DNA of 64,000 nucleotides from UBA11740 sp035635855 (lineage in GTDB: Bacteria; Acidobacteriota; Blastocatellia; Pyrinomonadales; Pyrinomonadaceae), in assembly GCA_035635855.1 (NCBI GenBank), contig DASQAF010000034.1:310001-374000 (forward strand), given 5' to 3'. The first letter of the stretch is position 1; each line of letters begins with the position of its first letter. The position numbers and the translations under genes are program-made. This document shows positions 1 to 7,071 of the stretch, in pieces. The notes under the pieces were generated by a model, which saw only the letters and a list, made by a program, of their open reading frames with translations, was not told the DNA's origin and ran no database searches.

Positions 1-1
1 G

Positions 2-472
2 ATCTTTCTCTACAAAGGGAAGCGCGAAGACGCGATGCGCGAGCTGGATCGGGCAGCGTCGGTCGAGCCGAACAATCCTCTGCTGCGAACGATTCGGGCC
101 GTGACAATTTATTACAACGGGCAAGTCGACGCGGCGGCTGATTTGTTGCGCGAAGTTCTGACGGCGAATCCAAATTTGCATGGCGTGCGGCCATTTCTGG
201 CGATGTGTCTGAGCGCGCAGGGAGCGCACGAAGCAGCGCGCGCCGAACTGAACGATGATGTAATCCGAAACGCGTCAGTCGATCCGGATATTGCCTACGC
301 AGTCGCGTCCGTGTACGCGCTGGAAGGTGAGCGCGACGAAGCTTTCGAATGGCTGAATCGTTCGGTCGCGCTGGGAAATGAAAACAAGCCGCTGTTCGAA
401 AACGATCCGAATCTGGCTTCGGTGCGCGAGGATGCGCGGTTTGGCGAATTGATGAGAAGGATTACGCGCTAG
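2..472 (+). CDS. TPR-repeat protein, C-terminal part (gene starts before the window)
   Basis: The reading frame is open from base 2, upstream of the first ATG at 35, so the gene is cut by the window edge. About 156 residues are visible. They form two to three TPR-like helix pairs and end in a tail of the type seen at the C-terminus of acidobacterial TPR proteins that follow a serine/threonine kinase or cyclase domain (FEWLNRSVALGNE, then FENDPNLASVREDARFGEL). The catalytic part, if any, lies outside the window, so no enzymatic role can be given. TPR domains act as protein-protein scaffolds. Confidence 0.75.
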   Translation: MFLYKGKREDAMRELDRAASVEPNNPLLRTIRAVTIYYNGQVDAAADLLREVLTANPNLHGVRPFLAMCLSAQGAHEAARAELNDDVIRNASVDPDIAYAVASVYALEGERDEAFEWLNRSVALGNENKPLFENDPNLASVREDARFGELMRRITR

Positions 473-483
473 AAACGCGCCGT

Positions 484-636
484 CCGCAGACTTCACGGAT
501 TACGCAGAATAGAAATTAGCCAAATGGGCACACGAGGCATGAAACGTTCTCGAAGCTGGTTGGTACCTTTTGTGCTCTTAGTGGCTAGTTCCTCTCCACC
601 TTGTCAGTTATCTGCGCAATCGGCGTAATCTGTGGA
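484..636. repeat. Inverted-repeat pair of the TCTGCG..AATC..TGTGGA family
   Basis: The left arm (484-510, read on the minus strand) and the right arm (611-636) agree at about 20 of 26 positions. They enclose about 100 bp with no gene. It is the same general kind of element as the pairs at 8792-8844 and 10706-10757. Confidence 0.55.
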
Positions 637-637
637 G

Positions 638-666
638 TTGGTTTGAAGTACTCCCTCTGTTATACT
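638..666 (+). promoter_or_regulatory. Candidate sigma70 promoter for the RNase E/G gene
   Basis: TTGGTT (638-643), 17-base spacer, TATACT (661-666). The -35 matches 4 of 6 and the -10 matches 5 of 6 consensus bases. A start near 673 would give an unusually long leader. Confidence 0.45.
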
Positions 667-909
667 GCCTTTGCTCGCCTCGGTTAGGCATCCGGCCTGG
701 TCGCAACGCACCGCAAATAGAATTATTCAAAATGCAGTGACAGAGTGAGCAAAGGATTTTTGAAGCCGTCAACTCGACGGCCTTTGACGAATCGCGAACC
801 AGGTTTCAGAGCGCGTCCTTAAATGGCTACGCTAGGCTCCCTGGCGACCGTTGCTGAATTATTGCGCGGCCGAGCAGTTCAACGGAGTTCTTCTTTGAAT
901 CAACCGCGT

Positions 910-937
910 ACCCACCAGCACAGGCGGGTGGTACTGA
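910..937. repeat. Dispersed palindromic repeat (ACCCGC..GGTGGTACTGA family)
   Basis: The core reads ACCCACC..GGCGGGTGGTACTGA. Related copies occur at 1005-1033, 23648-23676 and 23689-23716. The arms (ACCCNCC/GGNGGGT) can form a hairpin. No coding capacity. Confidence 0.55.
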
Positions 938-1004
938 AAAATCACGCGCGAGATCTCGATCTGTTTGATCGCCATCCAACGCGACCCCATTCCTTAGTCA
1001 ACTT

Positions 1005-1033
1005 CCACCCGCTCAGGCAGGTGGGTCTGACAA
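1005..1033. repeat. Second copy of the ACCCGC..GGTGGGTCTGA repeat
   Basis: CCACCCGCT..AGGTGGGTCTGAC, a diverged relative of the copy at 910-937, lying in the same RNase leader. Confidence 0.5.
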
Positions 1034-1214
1034 ATTCACTGCCGGCAATCTCTGCCGGCAACTTCCAACAACCAATGAGCGGAAAAGTCACGGGCAAGTA
1101 TGCCTGCGAATCGCACGCCCGAATGCGTGCTCTCCCGCTTACTCAAAGTGTGCGCAGCGCGCGCCTCGCCACGGGGCTTGCAGAGTGTGCGCTCGCGCGA
1201 CAGAAAGAAAATCA

Positions 1215-3863
1215 ATGTCAAGAGAACTAATTGTTAGTGTCAACGGAAAAGAAAAGAAAATCGCGATCGTCGAAAACGAGCGCGTCACCGAGTTCTACAT
1301 CGAACGCGGCGAAGAAAATCAGGGCATCGTCGGAAACATCTACAAAGGCCGCGTAATGCGCGTGCTGCCCGGTATGCAATCCGCCTTCGTGGATATCGGA
1401 CTGGAACGCGACGCGTTTCTTTACGTTACGGATTTCTTTGACGAGGAGGCCGAGTTTGAGCGCATCGTCGTCGACAAGTCCAAAAAGGTCGATACCGAAA
1501 CGGCCACTCGCGCCGCCGTCGAACACCTCGAGCAAGCGCGCGTCGAGCGTGAACACCACATCGAAGGGGCCCAGGAACGCGCCGAACCGTTGCGAGAAGT
1601 GGAAGGTGAGCTTATGGCTTCACCGGAAACGTCGGAGCCGGCAGAAGCTGAAGAAACGGGGCCGCGCCGTCGCGGACGTCGCGGTGGGCGGGGTCGCGGC
1701 CGCACGCCAAAATCAGAGGCACCCGTGCGGGAAGAACGCAGTTTGATTCCGACGCAAGCAGAGCCGATCGACACGCCTTTCGTTTCGCCAGGAGCTTCGT
1801 TCGAGCGCGTCAGCGATGACGAAGAGCGCGCGATGAATGGCGAAATGTTCAAAGACGCGCGTCTGCAGGAACGTATCATGGATGAAGTTCATGCCGTCGA
1901 ATTCGATCTGGAAGACTTGCCCAGCGCTCCGGTTGGCTCGCTGCTGACCGACGGCCTGACTGAGAGCGGCGAGTTTCAGCGCATCGCCGATGACGAAGAT
2001 GCGATCGATTCAACGCCGCTGGCTCGCACTCCCGAAATTGCCTCTGCGCGCGTGCGCAACTTTGTCGATGAAGTCGTGGACGAGAGTTCGCGCGGATTCT
2101 CCTTTGAACGGATCAGCGACGACGAGGCCGCGGAACCTGAAGCTGAAGTAAGCGAGAAACGTCCTGCCCGGCGCAACTCGCCCAGCAAGGAAACGGCAGC
2201 GCGCCGCAAAAAGACGGGCGTCATTGGCCGTCTGTTCAAGTCGAAGAAGACCGAGGACGAGCCGATCGAGACCGAAGCCGAAAGCGCGATTGAAGTTGAT
2301 AACCCGGAAGAGTCTTTCCCGGATGCGGAAGCCGCCATGACCACGGGGCGCGCACATGAAGAGTTTGCCACCCGACGCGGCGGCCGGCGACGCCGGCGGC
2401 CATCAAAGCGGCCACAATCTGCCGCAGAGGGCAACGGAGCCAATGGCCAGGATGCCGGCCCGGAAGGCGGCCCTGATGAAGAAGTTGAAACTGCTGAACC
2501 GGCTGAGGCCCAGGCGCCGGAACCGTTGGAAGATCGGCCGGTAGAAGCGGCTGAAGCCGAAGAGTCCGCGGAAACCGGCCCGCGCGGCGGCCGTCGCCCA
2601 GCCCCGCGTGGACGACGTCATACACCGCGGCATGATCGCAAACAGCCGGCGATTACGGATCTGTTACGCGAAGGCCAGGAAATCCTGGTGCAAATCGCGA
2701 AAGAACCTATCGCTAAGAAAGGCGCACGCATTACTTCGCATATCGCCTTGCCCGGACGCTTTCTGGTTTACATGCCCACGGTCGAGCATCTGGGTGTCTC
2801 ACGAAAAATCGATTCCGACAGTGAGCGCACTCGTCTGCGCAAACTAATTCAAAAAATTCACGCCGAAGAGAAGAGCCCGGCCGGAGGTTTTATCGTGCGC
2901 ACCGCCGGCGTGGGCGCCAGCGAAGCCGATTTGCATGCCGACGCGGTCTATCTGCTGCGCACCTGGCAGGACATTCGGCGCGATGCCGAAAAAGCGAAAG
3001 CTCCGGCCCTGGTACATCGCGACCTCGATCTGGTGCAGAGAATCCTGCGCGATCAGCTCTCTGAAGACTTTTCCGCCATCCGTATCGACTCAGAAGACGA
3101 ATACCAGAGCGTCGTCGAGTTCGTGAACCGGATGCAGCCGCGAATGGTCAAGCGCGTGAAGCTTTACACGCGCGACGAACCGATCCTGGAAGCTTTTGGC
3201 GTGCAGGCTGAGATCGACAAAGCGATCAAGCCGCGCGTCTGGCTGCGTTCGGGTGGTTATCTGGTGATCAATCAGACCGAGGCTCTGGTTTCCATCGATG
3301 TGAATACCGGCAAGTTTGTGGGCCGGGGCGCCACTCGTCTGGAAGATACGATCACGCGCACGAACATGGAGGCCGTCGAAGAGATTGCGCGCCAGATTCG
3401 CCTGCGCGATCTGGGCGGGATCATCGTGCTTGACTTGATCGACATGGAAGAGCGGCGCAACCGCCAGCGCGTCATGCAAACTCTGCAGGAAGCGCTTCAC
3501 TATGACAAGTCGCCGACCAAAGTTCTTTCCTTTAACGATTTCGGTTTAGTGATTATGACGCGTAAGCGCGTCAAGCAATCGCTCGAGCGCACCCTGTGTT
3601 CGCCCTGTCAGTATTGTCAGGGAGCGGGCCTGGTGAAATCGCCGCAAACAATCTGCTACGAAATTCTGGAGCAGGCCCGGCGTCTCTCGAGAGAAGCGGA
3701 AGGAGCCCGTCAGGCGATGCTGCGCGTCAATCCGGAAGTAGCGAAAGCTTTGCGCGGTCCAGAGCGCGATGTGCTCAACGAGATCGAAGATTATCTCGGC
3801 AACGTCGACGTCAACAGCGACCCGCTCATCTTTCAGGAACAGTTTGATTTTGCGTTTGTATAG
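1215..3863 (+). CDS. rng: Ribonuclease E/G family endoribonuclease with a large S1-domain insertion
   Basis: Single-strand-specific endoribonuclease for mRNA decay and rRNA/tRNA processing. The start is taken at 1215 (MSRELIVSVNG), the usual family start, rather than at 1185. Domains: first half of the S1 domain at residues 25-85; an insertion of roughly 390 residues (about 86-478), acidic and arginine-rich; second half of S1 from 479 (ITDLLREGQEILVQI); then the catalytic core with the two metal-binding aspartates at 695 (SIDVNTG) and 740 (IVLDLIDME), and a zinc-link cysteine set at 795, 798 and 801. Within the insertion, F-x-R-[VI]-x-D-D-E occurs three times (bases 1800-1823, 1974-1997, 2103-2126), and RGG/RRR tracts lie near 1660-1700, 2375-2410 and 2580-2640. 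The length of 882 aa is far above plain RNase G (about 490). E or G subtype is not decided. Confidence 0.93.
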   Translation: MSRELIVSVNGKEKKIAIVENERVTEFYIERGEENQGIVGNIYKGRVMRVLPGMQSAFVDIGLERDAFLYVTDFFDEEAEFERIVVDKSKKVDTETATRAAVEHLEQARVEREHHIEGAQERAEPLREVEGELMASPETSEPAEAEETGPRRRGRRGGRGRGRTPKSEAPVREERSLIPTQAEPIDTPFVSPGASFERVSDDEERAMNGEMFKDARLQERIMDEVHAVEFDLEDLPSAPVGSLLTDGLTESGEFQRIADDEDAIDSTPLARTPEIASARVRNFVDEVVDESSRGFSFERISDDEAAEPEAEVSEKRPARRNSPSKETAARRKKTGVIGRLFKSKKTEDEPIETEAESAIEVDNPEESFPDAEAAMTTGRAHEEFATRRGGRRRRRPSKRPQSAAEGNGANGQDAGPEGGPDEEVETAEPAEAQAPEPLEDRPVEAAEAEESAETGPRGGRRPAPRGRRHTPRHDRKQPAITDLLREGQEILVQIAKEPIAKKGARITSHIALPGRFLVYMPTVEHLGVSRKIDSDSERTRLRKLIQKIHAEEKSPAGGFIVRTAGVGASEADLHADAVYLLRTWQDIRRDAEKAKAPALVHRDLDLVQRILRDQLSEDFSAIRIDSEDEYQSVVEFVNRMQPRMVKRVKLYTRDEPILEAFGVQAEIDKAIKPRVWLRSGGYLVINQTEALVSIDVNTGKFVGRGATRLEDTITRTNMEAVEEIARQIRLRDLGGIIVLDLIDMEERRNRQRVMQTLQEALHYDKSPTKVLSFNDFGLVIMTRKRVKQSLERTLCSPCQYCQGAGLVKSPQTICYEILEQARRLSREAEGARQAMLRVNPEVAKALRGPERDVLNEIEDYLGNVDVNSDPLIFQEQFDFAFV

Positions 3864-3867
3864 TTTG

Positions 3868-3916
3868 GTGGCACGGGTTTCCAGCCCGTGATTCACGTGT
3901 AAGATGCCTGTGCCAC
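3868..3916. repeat. Nested palindrome GTGGCAC..GTGCCAC
   Basis: The inner stem CACGGG (3872-3877)/CCCGTG (3885-3890) and the outer arms GTGGCAC (3868-3874)/GTGCCAC (3910-3916) lie just after the RNase stop codon and just before the fluoride aptamer. There is no T-run, so it is more like a dispersed palindromic repeat than an intrinsic terminator. Confidence 0.5.
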
Positions 3917-3920
3917 ATCC

Positions 3921-3987
3921 GGCGATGGAGTCCGCCATTAACCGCCTGCGTGCTAATGACTCCTACCAAATCTGCGGGTTAGGAGTC
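3921..3987 (+). promoter_or_regulatory. Fluoride (crcB) riboswitch with translational expression platform
   Basis: Matches the crcB-motif architecture: GGCGATGGAGTCCGCC (3921-3936), whose GGCG/CGCC ends pair; the loop GGAGTC (3927-3932) pairs as a pseudoknot with GACTCC (3958-3963); TAACCGCC and GCTAATGA segments lie between. The same GACTCC can instead pair with a second GGAGTC at 3982-3987, which overlaps the Shine-Dalgarno AGGAG (3981-3985) nine bases before the GTG start at 3995. Fluoride binding should stabilise the first pairing and free the ribosome site. The aptamer identity is strong, and the switching mechanism is inferred from the mutually exclusive pairings. Confidence 0.9.
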
Positions 3988-3994
3988 GCCGAAC

Positions 3995-4378
3995 GTGGGC
4001 AAATTATTTCTGGCCGGCCTTGGCGGATTCATCGGCTCGAGTTTGCGTTATGCCGTCTCCGGCTACATTCAGCTGTGGAGCAAGAGCATTGCCTTCCCCT
4101 ACGGCACCTTGGCCGTCAACCTCATCGGCTGCTTTGCTATTGGCTTTCTTTCACAACTCGCCGAGTCGCGAGGCATGTTCACCGCCGAAACCCGCACCCT
4201 AATCTTTATCGGGGTGCTCGGCGGGTTCACCACCTTCTCAGCCTTCGGCAACGAAACCATCAACCTTTGGCGCGATGGCCAGAATCTGTTGGCGGCGATA
4301 AACGTCGCCGCCCATCTCTTGCTGTGCCTGGGCGCGGTATGGCTAAGTCGCGGGCTGGCTTATCAGGTTTGGAGGTAA
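3995..4378 (+). CDS. crcB: Fluoride ion channel CrcB/FluC
   Basis: A 127-residue inner-membrane protein with four hydrophobic segments, the standard Fluc length. It exports toxic fluoride as a dual-topology dimer. Diagnostic features: N-terminal GGFIGSSLRY, GTLAVNLIG in the second segment (the family Asn), and GGFTTFS at residues 76-82. The start is GTG, set by AGGAG at 3981-3985. First gene of a tight operon with DUF190 and molybdopterin-fold genes; the next gene's SD lies inside its last codons. Regulation is by the fluoride riboswitch immediately upstream, which supports the function independently. Confidence 0.96.
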   Translation: MGKLFLAGLGGFIGSSLRYAVSGYIQLWSKSIAFPYGTLAVNLIGCFAIGFLSQLAESRGMFTAETRTLIFIGVLGGFTTFSAFGNETINLWRDGQNLLAAINVAAHLLLCLGAVWLSRGLAYQVWR

Positions 4379-4382
4379 CGCC

Positions 4383-4733
4383 ATGATGCTTCCGGAAGAA
4401 GGCTATCTGCTGCGCATTTTTATCGGCGAGAGCGACCGGCACGACGGCAAACTTCTGTACGAATGGATTGTGCAGAGGGCGCGGGAGGAAGGTTTGGCAG
4501 GAGCGACTGTGATGCGCGGCATGATGGGATTCGGTGCGCACAGCCGCATGCACACCTTCAAGATCGAGCGGCTGTCTCAGGACCTGCCGATTGTTATTGA
4601 GATCGTAGATACGCGAGAGAAGCTGGAGAAATTTCTGTTGCTCATCGACAATGAAATTGAAGAAGGCATGGCCACTCTAGAGCAAGTGCAGATCCATTTT
4701 TATCGCAGTGGGAAGGAGAAAACTTCGCAATGA
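4383..4733 (+). CDS. DUF190 family protein
   Basis: A 116-residue soluble protein matching DUF190 (LLRIFIGESDRHDGKLLYEWIVQRAREEGLAGATVMRGMMGFG, then a C-terminal VQIHFY strand). Members have a PII-like ferredoxin fold and are often encoded next to crcB; their biochemical role is not established. SD GGAGG (4371-4375) overlaps the end of crcB, and the stop overlaps the next start (ATGA at 4730), so translation is probably coupled. Its place under the fluoride riboswitch suggests a role in fluoride resistance, perhaps as a regulator of the channel; that is inference. Confidence 0.9.
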   Translation: MMLPEEGYLLRIFIGESDRHDGKLLYEWIVQRAREEGLAGATVMRGMMGFGAHSRMHTFKIERLSQDLPIVIEIVDTREKLEKFLLLIDNEIEEGMATLEQVQIHFYRSGKEKTSQ

Positions 4734-5266
4734 AATTTACCCAAGGCGTTTGCCTCGTCGCGCTCTGGATCTTGTGCGGCCTTGCCATATCCATCTCCGC
4801 GCAGAAAGTAGCGGCGCCGCCCGCGGCGTCGGACGTCTTGCTGACAGTCAGCGGTGAAGTGCCGACGCCACTCAAGTTGACGCGCGCTGATCTCGACAAG
4901 TTCGTCAGGCAAAGAGTGCGCGCAAAGGATCACGATGGAAAGGAATACGACTATGAAGGTGTCGCGCTCGGTGACATTCTGCAAAAGGCGGGCGTGAAGT
5001 TCGGCGACGCGCTACGGGGAAAGGCGCTGGCCACTTATCTACTGGTCGAAGCAACTGACGGTTATCAGGCTGTCTATGCCCTTCCCGAATTGGATCCACC
5101 AACGACAGATCGCCTGATCCTGCTCGCCGATCGCCAGGACGGCGCGGCCTTTCCCGCCAACGTAGGGCCACTAAAGATTATCGCTCGCGGTGACAAGACT
5201 CACGCGCGTTGGGTGCGGCAGGTAAAGTCACTGACAATTGTGCAGGCGCCGAAACCGGGGCAGTAG
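4730..5266 (+). CDS. Secreted protein with oxidoreductase molybdopterin-binding (SUOX-like) fold
   Basis: 178 residues with a signal peptide (about 1-24, ending ISAQK). The rest matches the small 'oxidoreductase molybdopterin-binding' domain (LLTVSGEVPTPLKLTRADLDKF, the EGVALGDILQKAG segment, YLLVEATDGYQAVYALPEL, GPLKIIARGDKTHARWVRQVKSLTIV). The cofactor cysteine of true sulfite-oxidase enzymes is not evident, so it may be a binding protein rather than an enzyme. The start overlaps the DUF190 stop, with SD AAGGAG at 4713-4718. Location in the crcB operon makes it a fluoride-induced gene, which is unexpected for this family. Confidence 0.8.
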   Translation: MKFTQGVCLVALWILCGLAISISAQKVAAPPAASDVLLTVSGEVPTPLKLTRADLDKFVRQRVRAKDHDGKEYDYEGVALGDILQKAGVKFGDALRGKALATYLLVEATDGYQAVYALPELDPPTTDRLILLADRQDGAAFPANVGPLKIIARGDKTHARWVRQVKSLTIVQAPKPGQ

Positions 5267-5286
5267 CCCGACCGTGAGGGAGGGCT
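5265..5286. repeat. Dispersed hairpin repeat AGCCC..GGGCT (copy 1)
   Basis: AGCCCGACCGTGAGGGAGGGCT. On the minus strand it is nearly the same as 22873-22896 and related to 5919-5942. Stem AGCCC/GGGCT. It lies between convergent genes, so it may also weaken transcription, but it has no T-run. Confidence 0.5.
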
Positions 5287-5290
5287 CGGA

Positions 5291-5815
5291 TCATTTATGC
5301 GGCTCAATCGTGTAGTTCTCAGTCTTGAAAGGCTGGAATCCGCGTTTCAGATAATTTGGCATCGCCGCCGGGTCATCAAGCGTGCAGGTATGCAGCCAAA
5401 CGCGGCTGGCGCAGTGACTCCAGCTCTGTTCCGCCGCGCAAGTCAACAAATGCTTGCCTAGTCCGCGGCCCAGAAATTCAGGCAATAACCCGAAGTAAGC
5501 AACCTCTATCGATCCGTCGTCGCACTTTCGCAGCTCGAAATATCCCGCCGGTGCGCCTTCATAGGTCATTAGCCAGATAGAGTTTTCCGGTTGACTCAAG
5601 TGCGCCAGGATCTGTTCGTCTGTCCACGGCAGCCGATCGATCCAGCGATAGTTGCGCCCGACCTCAACGTAGAGATAACGAAAGAAGGATGCCGGGCAAT
5701 TCTGCATCTGCTCGACACGGATACGGGGATCGTCGCTGCGCGCGGCCTGCAACTCTGCCGGGTCGCGCATTTCCAGATAGGTGCGGGTGACTTCGATTGT
5801 TGAAGAGGTCTTCAT
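5291..5815 (-). CDS. GNAT family N-acetyltransferase
   Basis: 174 residues of the acetyl-CoA dependent GNAT fold. The acetyl-CoA pyrophosphate loop is seen as FLGRGLGKHLL (Q/R-x-x-G-x-G/A type), preceded by the IEVAYFGLLPE strand and followed by VWLHTCTLDDPAAMPNYLKRGF, the typical last helix and strand. The substrate cannot be told from sequence. Stand-alone gene, convergent with the fluoride operon; its upstream side faces the repeat-filled gap before the recombinase. Confidence 0.85.
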   Translation of the reverse strand: MKTSSTIEVTRTYLEMRDPAELQAARSDDPRIRVEQMQNCPASFFRYLYVEVGRNYRWIDRLPWTDEQILAHLSQPENSIWLMTYEGAPAGYFELRKCDDGSIEVAYFGLLPEFLGRGLGKHLLTCAAEQSWSHCASRVWLHTCTLDDPAAMPNYLKRGFQPFKTENYTIEPHK

Positions 5816-5832
5816 GTGAAGAGAGCATCAAT

Positions 5833-5874
5833 ACCATTTTCCAATTGTCATTTTCCATCTTTCATTTGCCATTT
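5833..5874. repeat. Six tandem heptads of the YCATTTN type
   Basis: Reading in steps of seven from 5833: ACCATTT, TCCAATT, GTCATTT, TCCATCT, TTCATTT, GCCATTT. An inverted set follows at 5972-5992. Non-coding. Confidence 0.75.
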
Positions 5875-5918
5875 AGGTTTCAAGCGGAAGCTGCGCGTAA
5901 GGGTAACTCTCATCAAGC

Positions 5919-5942
5919 AAGCCCTCGCTTACAGTCGGGCTT
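5919..5942. repeat. Dispersed hairpin repeat AAGCCC..GGGCTT (copy 2)
   Basis: AAGCCCTCGCTTAC then AGTCGGGCTT; stem AAGCCC/GGGCTT. Relatives at 5265-5286 and 22873-22896. It lies between the two inverted heptad blocks. Confidence 0.5.
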
Positions 5943-5971
5943 CTGACACTTGCCGAGCAAGCCACAATCCC

Positions 5972-5992
5972 AATGTGAAATGTGAAATGGAA
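5972..5992. repeat. Inverted heptads AATGTGA, AATGTGA, AATGGAA
   Basis: Three steps of seven whose complement resembles the CATTT words at 5833-5874, about 100 bp away, so the two blocks can pair. They lie immediately after the recombinase gene in its own direction of transcription. Confidence 0.65.
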
Positions 5993-6010
5993 AATCCGTA
6001 CTTTGCCTTT

Positions 6011-6931
6011 CTATTTCCCGCTCTTTCCACCACCTGCCGCTCTTGCCCGCGGATGAAATCGATCGTAAGCCTTGCGCATGTGCAGGTCGGTGATGTGCGT
6101 GTAGATTTCGGTGGTCGAAATGTCCGCGTGGCCCAGTAGCGCCTGCACCGAGCGCGAGTCGGCGCCGTGTTGCATCAGATGAGTGCCAAAGCTGTGACGT
6201 AAAGTGTGCGGCGAGATATCAGGAACGCCTGCCTGCGCGGCGTAGGTCTTGATAATCCCCCAAGCCGCCTGCCTGGTCAGCACTCGCCCGCGATTCAAGA
6301 ACAATTCGGCTTTCGTCTCGCTGCCAGATTGTTTGCGAATTGCAAGGTACCTTTGCAGCCAGTGAACCGCACTCTTACCGATCGGTATGCGCCGCTGCTT
6401 GCTCCCTTTGCCATGACAAGTGACGAGACCCGCATCCAGTTCGACGTCGCTCGTCTTGAGCCCACATAATTCTGAAACCCTCAGCCCCGTGGCATACATC
6501 ACTTCCAGGAGCGCTCGATCACGCACGCCCACGTCGGTCTTGAGGTCGGGCGCAAACAGCAGCCGCTCCATCTCTTCCTCGGTTAGAAACTGTGGCAGGC
6601 GCGAGACGAGCTGTGGCGTGTGCAGGTCTTCCGCCGGATGGCGTTTGATGTGGCCGTCGAGCATCAGGAAGCGATAGAAGCCACGCGCCGCGCTCACCGC
6701 CCGGCCGACCGATGAAGGCGCCAGTCCTTCGCGTGACATGCTCGCAATCCATTCGCGCAAGTCTTTGCGCTCAAGCCTTTCCACCTGCTTGCCTTGTTTT
6801 TGCGCCCAGCCTTGCAGCCTGGCTATGTCGCCCGCGTAGCTTTGCAGCGTGTTTGTCGAGAGACCTTTCTCGACTTGAATATAGTTGAGGAATTCGCGGA
6901 CCAGATCGCGTTGGTGCAACCGTTCACTCAT
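6011..6931 (-). CDS. xerD: Tyrosine recombinase XerC/XerD
   Basis: A 306-residue site-specific recombinase for chromosome-dimer resolution at dif. N-terminal SAM-like core-binding domain (about 1-100) and catalytic domain with the full active site: R151 (TGLRVSEL), K175 (CHGKGSKQRR), H242 and R245 (HTLRHSF), H268 (LGHADIS) and nucleophile Y277 (EIYTH). Length and the LGHADISTTEIYTH block fit XerC/XerD rather than a phage integrase, and no att site, tRNA or phage genes are nearby. The C or D subtype is not certain from one copy; the XerD symbol is the better guess. Confidence 0.9.
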   Translation of the reverse strand: MSERLHQRDLVREFLNYIQVEKGLSTNTLQSYAGDIARLQGWAQKQGKQVERLERKDLREWIASMSREGLAPSSVGRAVSAARGFYRFLMLDGHIKRHPAEDLHTPQLVSRLPQFLTEEEMERLLFAPDLKTDVGVRDRALLEVMYATGLRVSELCGLKTSDVELDAGLVTCHGKGSKQRRIPIGKSAVHWLQRYLAIRKQSGSETKAELFLNRGRVLTRQAAWGIIKTYAAQAGVPDISPHTLRHSFGTHLMQHGADSRSVQALLGHADISTTEIYTHITDLHMRKAYDRFHPRARAAGGGKSGK

Positions 6932-6963
6932 CGCGACGAGAGTAGCATAAATGCGGGGTGGAT

Positions 6964-7064
6964 CGCGGACATCCTGTCCGCCAGCGGGTGAAGCACGCTC
7001 AGATCTGACGACAATCTCTTCTAAGAGATTCGCGCTACGCGCTTAGGCGGACGGGATGTCCGCG
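6964..7064. repeat. Compound inverted repeat CGCGGACATCC..GGATGTCCGCG
   Basis: The arms 6964-6982 and 7046-7064 are 19 bp long and complementary at 18 positions. Between them lies a second hairpin, AATCTCTT/AAGAGATT (7013-7030, two-base loop), followed by CGCGCTACGCGC. The whole unit fills the gap between two minus-strand genes and resembles REP/BIME-type intergenic elements. Confidence 0.7.
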
Positions 7065-7071
7065 CGCTCCA

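Larger units (their letters stand above)
473..1214 (+). other. 742-bp gap: long probable 5' leader of the RNase E/G gene, with repeats
   Basis: No convincing gene is seen here. The gap holds an inverted-repeat pair (484-510 and 611-636), a candidate sigma70 promoter at 638-666, and two copies of a dispersed palindrome (910-937 and 1005-1033), followed by GCCGGCAATCTCTGCCGGC at 1042-1060. If transcription starts near 673 the RNase mRNA has a leader of about 540 nt. Enterobacterial rne also has a long leader, used for autoregulation by mRNA cleavage. That comparison is an inference. Confidence 0.5.

Noticed and set aside
823..1230. 135-codon open frame in the RNase leader
   Set aside because: No SD, composition follows repeat palindromes and it overlaps the true RNase start in another frame.
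5265..5286. Intrinsic terminator of the fluoride operon
   Set aside because: The hairpin has no T-run and recurs elsewhere, so it is better called a dispersed repeat.
6011..6931. Integrase of a prophage or genomic island
   Set aside because: No tRNA, att repeats or phage genes nearby; length and motifs fit housekeeping XerC/XerD.
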